Shown here: in pieces, positions 1 to 5,111 of the stretch | Layout of the letters: every line of letters starts with the position of its first letter | How positions within the stretch are numbered: position 1 is the first letter of the stretch | NCBI GenBank assembly: GCA_017959525.1 | Contig: JAGDAL010000030.1 | Coordinates: forward strand, 1-5,111 | Length of the DNA stretch: 5,111 nucleotides | Reading direction: 5' to 3' | DNA from: Lachnospiraceae bacterium | GTDB lineage: Bacteria > Bacillota > Clostridia > Lachnospirales > Lachnospiraceae | Position numbers and translations under genes: made by a program | The notes under the pieces: model-generated | The model's input: the letters and a program-made list of their open reading frames with translations, nothing else | Told to the model about the DNA's origin: nothing | The model's database searches: none

Positions 1-1
1 G

Positions 2-1726
2 GTTGCTAAGCTTCCGGTAGCAGAAGGCAAGTGTGATACCGTAACCATGATGTCTTACGGATTCGATCCATATTTATCCAGCTGGAGCCCATATCATGGT
101 TCTATCTATGCAGTAGTAAACTCTATTTCCAAGATTGTTGCTGCCGGTGGTGATTACAAGAAGATTCGTTTCACCTTCCAGGAGTACTTCCGTCGCATGA
201 CAGAAGACCCGAATCGTTGGAGCCAGCCGTTCGCAGCATTGCTTGGTGCTTATGAGGCACAGATGCAGTTTGGTCTTCCTTCCATTGGTGGTAAGGACTC
301 CATGTCCGGTACCTTCAATGATATTGATGTTCCGCCGACCTTGGTATCTTTTGCAGTTGATATTGCAAAAGAGAAAGATATCATTACTCCGGAATTGAAG
401 GAAGCAGGCAATGCATTGGTATTGTTCCGTTTGGCAATTGACGGATACACCTTACCGGATTACGGCAAGTTGAAGAAGTTATATGAAACCGTACATGAAC
501 TGATCCAGAAGAAGGTCATCCGTTCCTGTTATGTACAGGATAACACCGGTTTAGTAGCCGCTGTTTCCAAGATGGCATTCGGTAACAAGTTAGGTGTTAC
601 CCTTGATCCGGAAGTTGTTTCCGTAGACGGACTGTTCCATGCCAACGGTGCAAGCTTTGTTGCAGAGATTACACCGGATGATTTCAATACGGTAAAGAAT
701 GCATTTGGTGAAGCAGGACTTACGGATTTTGTTTCCTTAATCGGACAGGTAACCGGCGAGCCGGAATTCCGTTACGGTGATACCGTGATCTCCATGGATG
801 AAGCATTGGATGCTTGGACCAAGAAGTTGGAGAAGGTATTCCCAACCCGTGCAACAGAGGACTACAAGGAGCTTCCATTGGAGCTTCATGAAGAGAAAAA
901 TATCTACGTGTGCAAGAATAAGGTTGCAGTTCCAACCGTATTCATTCCGGTATTCCCGGGTACCAACTGTGAGTACGACAGTGCACGTGCATTTGAGAAG
1001 GCCGGTGCCAAGGCCAATATTTGCGTATTCCGCAACCAGAGTGCTTCCGATATTCGTGAATCTGTAGAAGCATTCACAAAGGGTATTTCCCAGGCACAGA
1101 TGATTATGTTCCCAGGCGGATTCTCTGCAGGAGATGAGCCGGAGGGAAGTGCGAAGTTCTTCGCTACCGCATTCCGTAATGAGAAGATGAAAGAAGCGGT
1201 TCATCAGTTATTAGACCAGAGAGACGGATTGGTACTTGGTATCTGTAACGGATTCCAGGCACTGATTAAGCTTGGACTGGTTCCTTACGGACAGATCCAC
1301 ACACAGCAGGTGGATTCCCCTACCTTGACATTCAATACCATTGGTCGTCACATCAGCAAGATGGCTACTACCAAAGTGGTATCCAATAAGTCTCCTTGGT
1401 TGGCACAGGCTACCTTGGGCGGTACATACGTCGTTCCGGCATCTCACGGAGAAGGACGTTTTGTTGCCGATGCTGCATGGTTGAAGAAGCTGTTTGAGAA
1501 CGGACAGGTTGCAACCCAGTACGTCAATGAAGCCGGCAATCCAACCATGGATGAAGAGTGGAACATCAACGGATCCTATTGCTCCATCGAGGGTATTACC
1601 AGCCCTGACGGACGAGTACTTGGTAAGATGTGTCATTCAGAGCGAATCGGAGAGTCTGTTGCCGTTAATATTTACGGTGAGCAGGACATGAAGATTTTCG
1701 AATCCGGTGTAGCTTATTTCAAGTAA
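2..1726 (+). CDS. purL: Phosphoribosylformylglycinamidine synthase, single-chain form (3' part; start lies upstream)
   Basis: This enzyme converts FGAR, glutamine and ATP to FGAM, the fourth step of cytoplasmic de novo purine synthesis. The reading frame is open from base 2, and its first in-frame ATG (47) lies inside conserved sequence, so the gene is truncated by the window edge and that ATG is not its start. The 574 visible residues are about the last 45% of a family of roughly 1,250. Residues 1-130 end the second AIRS-type ATP-binding half, with GGKDSMS at 96-102. Its C-terminal AIRS fold spans about 137-260. A class I glutamine amidotransferase domain begins near residue 310 (PVFPGTNCEYD). 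It carries nucleophile Cys415 in GICNGFQ, and His482 and Glu484 in SHGEGRF, so the triad is complete. Bacillus instead uses separate PurS, PurQ and PurL; the fused chain here is the form seen in many gut Clostridia. No frameshift is visible, and a terminator follows 6 bases after the stop. Confidence 0.97.
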   Translation, partial: VAKLPVAEGKCDTVTMMSYGFDPYLSSWSPYHGSIYAVVNSISKIVAAGGDYKKIRFTFQEYFRRMTEDPNRWSQPFAALLGAYEAQMQFGLPSIGGKDSMSGTFNDIDVPPTLVSFAVDIAKEKDIITPELKEAGNALVLFRLAIDGYTLPDYGKLKKLYETVHELIQKKVIRSCYVQDNTGLVAAVSKMAFGNKLGVTLDPEVVSVDGLFHANGASFVAEITPDDFNTVKNAFGEAGLTDFVSLIGQVTGEPEFRYGDTVISMDEALDAWTKKLEKVFPTRATEDYKELPLELHEEKNIYVCKNKVAVPTVFIPVFPGTNCEYDSARAFEKAGAKANICVFRNQSASDIRESVEAFTKGISQAQMIMFPGGFSAGDEPEGSAKFFATAFRNEKMKEAVHQLLDQRDGLVLGICNGFQALIKLGLVPYGQIHTQQVDSPTLTFNTIGRHISKMATTKVVSNKSPWLAQATLGGTYVVPASHGEGRFVADAAWLKKLFENGQVATQYVNEAGNPTMDEEWNINGSYCSIEGITSPDGRVLGKMCHSERIGESVAVNIYGEQDMKIFESGVAYFK

Positions 1727-1732
1727 AAGAAG

Positions 1733-1764
1733 AACAGGTACAATCAATTTTGTGCCTGTTTTTT
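1733..1764 (+). terminator. Intrinsic terminator after purL
   Basis: An 11-base-pair stem pairs AACAGGTACAA (1733-1743) with TTGTGCCTGTT (1750-1760), with one T-G wobble and a six-base loop, TCAATT. The 3' arm runs directly into a T tract (1759-1764). It begins 6 bases after the purL stop codon, the usual place for a Rho-independent terminator. It should end the purL transcript and separate it from carAB, although partial read-through cannot be excluded. The reverse strand has no gene that would use it. Confidence 0.9.
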
Positions 1765-1787
1765 CACGCAAAGGATTTTGTTGGAAA

Positions 1788-1802
1788 AAGAATAAAATTC
1801 TT
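1788..1802. promoter_or_regulatory. Small GAAT/ATTC palindrome upstream of the carAB promoter (possible operator)
   Basis: The bases AAGAAT-AAA-ATTCTT form a perfect six-base inverted repeat around a three-base centre. It ends just before the proposed -35 element. The core GAATAAAATTC resembles an ARG box (consensus core GAAT, four A/T bases, ATTC) but is one base shorter in the centre. ArgR/AhrC control of carbamoyl phosphate synthase genes is known in other bacteria, so the position is sensible. The region is very A/T-rich, so a chance palindrome is quite possible. Confidence 0.25.
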
Positions 1803-1803
1803 C

Positions 1804-1833
1804 TTGCTTGATATTTGACTCCTATGGTATTAT
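1804..1833 (+). promoter_or_regulatory. Probable sigma-A promoter of carAB (extended -10)
   Basis: The -10 element is TATTAT at 1828-1833. It is preceded by TGG at 1825-1827, which gives the extended TGnTATTAT form. The best -35 is TTGCTT at 1804-1809 with an 18-base spacer; TTGATA at 1808-1813 is closer to consensus but leaves only 14 bases. An extended -10 can tolerate a weak -35. The predicted start site is A1840, seven bases past the end of the -10, giving a leader of about 30 bases. The promoter lies between the purL terminator and carA, as expected for an independently transcribed carAB unit. Confidence 0.6.
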
Positions 1834-1839
1834 TGAAAA

Positions 1840-1845
1840 AATTTG
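1840..1845 (+). promoter_or_regulatory. Predicted carAB transcription start, AATTTG (possible UTP-sensitive slippage site)
   Basis: If the -10 is correct, transcription begins at A1840 or at a nearby A in the run 1836-1841, and the RNA starts AAUUUGGGC. The first six bases equal those of the E. coli pyrBI transcript. There, RNA polymerase adds extra U residues at the UUU run when UTP is high and so fails to extend productively. E. coli carAB P1 (GUUUGC) is controlled in a similar way. The identity of the six bases is visible; the start site and the mechanism are inferred. Confidence 0.35.
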
Positions 1846-1857
1846 GGCTTTTTTAAG

Positions 1858-1863
1858 AAAGGA
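1858..1863 (+). promoter_or_regulatory. Ribosome binding site of carA
   Basis: AAAGGA lies six bases before ATG 1870 and is the only Shine-Dalgarno-like sequence in the leader. It settles the carA start. An in-frame TTG at 1843 would add nine residues (MGFFKKGKF), but it has no ribosome site and would lie only about four bases from the predicted 5' end of the mRNA. Confidence 0.8.
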
Positions 1864-1869
1864 AAGTTT

Positions 1870-2940
1870 ATGAAGGCATTTTTGATTCTCGAAGATGGCA
1901 CCGTATTCTGCGGAGAGAGCATCGGTTCAACAAGAGAAGTAATATCGGAAATCGTATTCAACACATCGATGACCGGTTACTTGGAGGTTCTGACCGATCC
2001 CTCTTATGCGGGACAGGCGGTGTGCATGACTTACCCATTGATTGGCAACTATGGAATTACACCGGATATGGAGTCTTCTCGCTCCTGGGTTGATGGATAT
2101 ATCGTTCGGGAATTGTCTCGTATCCCTTCCAACTTCCGTTGCCAGGGTACCATCCAGGACTTCCTCAAGGAACAGGATATTCCGGGAATCGCCGGCATCG
2201 ATACCAGAGCATTAACCAAGCTCTTACGTGACAAGGGAACCATGAACGGCATGATTACCACCAATGAGAATTACAACCTGGAGGAAATCCTGCCACGCTT
2301 GAAGGAATACCGCACCGGTGATGTGGTATCCAAGGTTACCTGTGACAAGGCAAGCAAGTTAAGCGGCAAAGGCAAGAAGGTTGCACTGCTAGATCTTGGT
2401 GCTAAGAAGAACATTGCAAAGTCTTTGAATGACAGAGGATGTGACGTGACCATCTATCCGGCACACACAACGGCTGCAGAGATTTTGGCTACGAATCCGG
2501 ACGGCATTATGCTCTCAAACGGCCCTGGAGATCCTAAGGATTGCGGACCGATCATTGATGAGATTAAGAAACTGTATGATTCCGAAGTGCCGATTTTTGC
2601 AATCTGCTTAGGACACCAGTTGATGGCATTGGCCACCGGATGCGATACCCATAAGATGAAGTACGGACACCGCGGCGGCAATCATCCGGTAAAGGATTTG
2701 GAAACCGGACGCGTATATATCTCATCTCAGAATCACGGTTACGTGGTGGATGTAGACAAGTTGGATCCGAAGGTAGCTACTCCGGCATTTGTAAATGTCA
2801 ATGATGGCACCAACGAAGGACTGAAGTACACCGGTAAGAATATTTTTACGGTGCAGTTCCATCCGGAAGCATGTCCGGGACCACAGGACAGCGGATACTT
2901 GTTTGACCGATTTATTGAGATGATGGGAGGAGCGCAGTAA
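1870..2940 (+). CDS. carA: Carbamoyl phosphate synthase, small (glutaminase) subunit
   Basis: CarA hydrolyses glutamine and passes the ammonia through an internal tunnel to CarB. Carbamoyl phosphate made by the cytoplasmic complex supplies pyrimidine and arginine synthesis. The protein has 356 residues, close to the family norm of about 360-380, and looks complete. Residues 1 to about 150 form the CarA-specific N-terminal domain, with the conserved stretch [20 protein letters not shown] and a GNYG motif. The class I amidotransferase domain starts near residue 170 ([12 protein letters not shown]). It has SNGPGDP at 216-222, the nucleophile Cys246 in AICLGHQ, and His331 and Glu333 in [10 protein letters not shown], so the catalytic triad is intact. 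The residue after HPEA is Cys, where many homologues have Ser; I attach no function to this. I chose ATG 1870 for its well-spaced AAAGGA. The stop overlaps the carB start as TAATG, so the two subunits are probably translationally coupled. Confidence 0.98.
   Translation: MKAFLILEDGTVFCGESIGSTREVISEIVFNTSMTGYLEVLTDPSYAGQAVCMTYPLIGNYGITPDMESSRSWVDGYIVRELSRIPSNFRCQGTIQDFLKEQDIPGIAGIDTRALTKLLRDKGTMNGMITTNENYNLEEILPRLKEYRTGDVVSKVTCDKASKLSGKGKKVALLDLGAKKNIAKSLNDRGCDVTIYPAHTTAAEILATNPDGIMLSNGPGDPKDCGPIIDEIKKLYDSEVPIFAICLGHQLMALATGCDTHKMKYGHRGGNHPVKDLETGRVYISSQNHGYVVDVDKLDPKVATPAFVNVNDGTNEGLKYTGKNIFTVQFHPEACPGPQDSGYLFDRFIEMMGGAQ
2925..2932 (+). promoter_or_regulatory. Ribosome binding site of carB, inside the end of carA
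   Basis: GGGAGGAG, a near-perfect Shine-Dalgarno sequence, lies within the last codons of carA. Its GGAGG core is nine bases before ATG 2940. Together with the one-base TAATG overlap this fixes the carB start and supports near-equal synthesis of the two subunits, which assemble one-to-one. Confidence 0.85.
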
Positions 2941-5111
2941 TGCCTAAGAATAACGATATCAAAAAAGTATTAGTGATTGGTTCCGGCCCAATCGTCATCG
3001 GCCAGGCGGCAGAGTTCGATTACGCAGGAACACAGGCTTGCCGAAGCTTGAAGGAAGAGGGCGTAGAAGTCGTTCTTGTAAACTCCAATCCGGCAACCAT
3101 CATGACCGATAAAGACATTGCGGATGAGGTGTATATCGAGCCTTTGACTGCAAAAGTATTAGAGCAGATCATCCTGAAAGAGAAGCCGGATAGCGTGCTT
3201 CCAACCTTAGGAGGTCAGGCAGGCTTGAACCTTGGTATGGAGTTGGAGGAGTCCGGATTCTTAAAAGAGCACGGCGTTCGACTGATTGGTACTACAGCAG
3301 AGACCATCTTCCGTGCAGAGGACCGTCAGGCCTTCAAAGATACCATGGAGAAGATTCATGAGCCGGTAGCAGCATCCTTGGTTGTTCATAGCATCGAAGA
3401 GGGTGTACGCTTTACCAACACCATCGGATATCCGGTGGTACTTCGTCCGGCTTTCACCCTTGGTGGTAGCGGCGGCGGAATCGCACATGATGAGAATGAG
3501 TTAAGAGAAATCCTATCCAACGGTTTGCGTTTGAGCCGTGTTCACGAAGTATTGGTGGAGCGTTGTATCGCAGGTTGGAAGGAAATCGAGTATGAGGTAA
3601 TGCGAGATGCGGCAGGTAACTGCATTACCGTATGTAATATGGAGAACATCGATCCGGTTGGTGTACATACCGGTGACTCCATCGTAGTTGCACCTTCCCA
3701 GACTTTAGGAGATAAGGAATATCAGATGCTTCGTACATCTGCCTTAAATATTATCTCTGAACTTGGAATTACCGGTGGATGTAACGTTCAGTACGCATTG
3801 CATCCACAGACTTTCGAATACTGCGTTATCGAGGTAAATCCACGTGTAAGCCGTTCTTCCGCATTGGCATCGAAGGCAACCGGTTATCCGATTGCTAAGG
3901 TAGCTGCGAAGATTGCATTGGGCTATACCTTGGATGGAATCAAAAATGCCATCACCCAGAAGACCTATGCGTCCTTTGAGCCGATGTTAGACTACTGCGT
4001 CGTTAAAATCCCGCGTTTGCCATTCGATAAGTTCATCACTGCAAAGCGTACCTTGACAACTCAGATGAAGGCTACCGGTGAAGTTATGAGTATCTGCAAC
4101 AACTTCGAAGGTGCCCTGATGAAGGCTATCCGTTCCTTGGAGCAGCATGTCGATTGCTTGTTAAGCTATGATTTTTCCGAGCTTACCAATGAGGAGCTTC
4201 TGCAGGAACTGGAAATCGTGGATGATCGTCGTATCTATCGAATCGCAGAAGGCATTCGCCGTGGTATCACCATGGAGAAGATGCATGAGATTACCCAGAT
4301 TGATCTCTGGTTCATCGATAAGATTGCCATCTTAGTAGAGATGGAGCAGCGTCTTCAGAAGGAAGAACTTACCGTTGAGCTGTTAAAAGAAGCAAAACGC
4401 ATCGAGTTCCCGGATACCGTTATCGCACGTTTGACCGGCAAGGATGAGGAAGCTATTAAGGAAATGCGTTATGCCAACGGTATCGTTGCAGGATTTAAGA
4501 TGGTAGATACCTGTGCCGCAGAGTTCGAGGCACAGACACCATATTATTACTCTGTATTCGGTAGCGAGAACGAAGCGGTAGAGACCAACCCGAAGAAGAA
4601 GGTATTGGTTCTTGGATCCGGTCCAATCCGTATCGGTCAGGGTATCGAGTTCGATTACTGTTCCGTACATTCTACCTGGGCTTTTGCTAAGGAAGGATAT
4701 GAGACTATTATCGTAAACAATAACCCGGAGACGGTTTCTACCGACTTCGATATTGCGGATAAGCTGTACTTCGAGCCGCTTACCGCAGAGGATGTAGAGA
4801 ACATCGTACGTTTCGAGAAGCCGGACGGAGCAGTGGTTCAGTTCGGTGGACAGACCGCGATTAAGCTGACACAGGATTTGATGCGCATGGGTGTTCCGAT
4901 TTTAGGAACCAAGGCAGAAGACGTAGATGCAGCAGAAGACCGTGAGCTCTTCGATCAGATCTTAGAGCAGACCCAGATTCCTCGTGCAGCCGGCGGAACC
5001 GTATATACTGCAGAAGAGGCAAAGGCGGTTGCAAACCGCTTGGGTTATCCGGTATTGGTACGTCCGTCCTACGTTCTTGGTGGACAGGGCATGCAGATTG
5101 CTTTTAGCGAC
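2940..5111 (+). CDS. carB: Carbamoyl phosphate synthase, large (synthetase) subunit (5' part; end lies beyond the window)
   Basis: CarB makes carbamoyl phosphate from bicarbonate, CarA-derived ammonia and two ATP. The frame is open from ATG 2940 to the last base: 724 codons of about 1,070. Residues 1 to about 400 form the carboxyphosphate half, with [15 protein letters not shown] near the N-terminus. Also present are Arg129, Arg169 in [13 protein letters not shown], Glu215 in GWKE, Gln284, and Glu298/Asn300/Arg302 in [10 protein letters not shown]. These match E. coli ATP- and metal-binding residues by position, within one residue. About 400-550 is the oligomerization region. From about 552 the second, carbamate-phosphorylating half repeats the first, with [15 protein letters not shown] at 559-573 and Arg708 in [11 protein letters not shown]. 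The loop after that motif reads GGQGMQ where E. coli has GGRAME. The rest of the second ATP-grasp fold and the C-terminal allosteric domain, which binds UMP or ornithine in E. coli, are cut off. No frameshift or internal stop is seen. Confidence 0.98.
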   Translation, partial: MPKNNDIKKVLVIGSGPIVIGQAAEFDYAGTQACRSLKEEGVEVVLVNSNPATIMTDKDIADEVYIEPLTAKVLEQIILKEKPDSVLPTLGGQAGLNLGMELEESGFLKEHGVRLIGTTAETIFRAEDRQAFKDTMEKIHEPVAASLVVHSIEEGVRFTNTIGYPVVLRPAFTLGGSGGGIAHDENELREILSNGLRLSRVHEVLVERCIAGWKEIEYEVMRDAAGNCITVCNMENIDPVGVHTGDSIVVAPSQTLGDKEYQMLRTSALNIISELGITGGCNVQYALHPQTFEYCVIEVNPRVSRSSALASKATGYPIAKVAAKIALGYTLDGIKNAITQKTYASFEPMLDYCVVKIPRLPFDKFITAKRTLTTQMKATGEVMSICNNFEGALMKAIRSLEQHVDCLLSYDFSELTNEELLQELEIVDDRRIYRIAEGIRRGITMEKMHEITQIDLWFIDKIAILVEMEQRLQKEELTVELLKEAKRIEFPDTVIARLTGKDEEAIKEMRYANGIVAGFKMVDTCAAEFEAQTPYYYSVFGSENEAVETNPKKKVLVLGSGPIRIGQGIEFDYCSVHSTWAFAKEGYETIIVNNNPETVSTDFDIADKLYFEPLTAEDVENIVRFEKPDGAVVQFGGQTAIKLTQDLMRMGVPILGTKAEDVDAAEDRELFDQILEQTQIPRAAGGTVYTAEEAKAVANRLGYPVLVRPSYVLGGQGMQIAFSD

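Noticed and set aside
737..1636. Two long reverse-strand open frames (737-1204 and 1211-1636) opposite the purL amidotransferase region
   Set aside because: They lie wholly antisense to strongly conserved PurL sequence, have no recognizable domain, and read as low-complexity shadow translations. Codon bias of the sense gene explains the lack of stops.
1848..1861. Small hairpin CTTTT-TTAA-GAAAG that includes part of the carA ribosome site
   Set aside because: It has only five weak pairs, including one G-U, so it is unlikely to be stable or regulatory.
1843..1869. TTG start that would extend CarA by nine residues (MGFFKKGKF)
   Set aside because: It has no upstream ribosome site, would lie almost at the predicted 5' end of the mRNA, and the extension is not part of the CarA fold. 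ATG 1870 has a well-placed AAAGGA.
2967..4658. Similar segments near the start of carB and around 4602-4658, suggesting a repeat
   Set aside because: This is the ancient internal duplication present in all large-subunit carbamoyl phosphate synthases, not a recent repeat.
4383..4670. Reverse-strand open frame of 95 codons opposite carB
   Set aside because: It is antisense to conserved CarB sequence, including the start of the second synthetase half, and shows no known motif.
1..5111. A novel or mobile system in the window
   Set aside because: The three genes are well-known biosynthetic genes with intact catalytic motifs and fill almost the whole window. I saw no integrase, transposase, terminal repeat, CRISPR-like repeat or unexplained gene.

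Overview
The window is a chromosomal housekeeping segment, very probably from a Clostridia bacterium of the Lachnospiraceae type. I infer this from three things: the single-chain PurL with a fused amidotransferase domain in the form common in gut Clostridia, strong AGGAGG-like ribosome sites, and the CarA/CarB sequence style. All three genes are on the + strand and nearly fill the window. I see no mobile element, CRISPR array, RNA gene or foreign-looking segment.

Layout. Positions 2-1726 hold the 3' part of purL (574 residues of a protein usually about 1,250 long), ending in a complete glutamine amidotransferase domain. A clear intrinsic terminator follows at 1733-1764. The 143-base gap then holds a small GAAT/ATTC palindrome, an extended -10 promoter and a short leader of about 30 bases. 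carA occupies 1870-2940 and is complete. carB starts in a TAATG overlap at 2940 and runs off the window's end after 724 of roughly 1,070 codons.

How the genes work together. CarA releases ammonia from glutamine. CarB combines it with bicarbonate and two ATP to make carbamoyl phosphate, which feeds pyrimidine and arginine synthesis. PurL performs the glutamine-dependent fourth step of purine synthesis. The terminator plus new promoter suggest that carAB is transcribed separately from purL although the genes are adjacent.

The most interesting point is regulatory, not a new system. The predicted carAB transcript would begin AAUUUG. This matches the start of the E. coli pyrBI transcript and resembles the GUUUGC start of E. 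coli carAB P1, both known for UTP-sensitive reiterative transcription. The leader has no room for a PyrR-type attenuator, so this is a testable alternative. The genes themselves look ordinary and intact.
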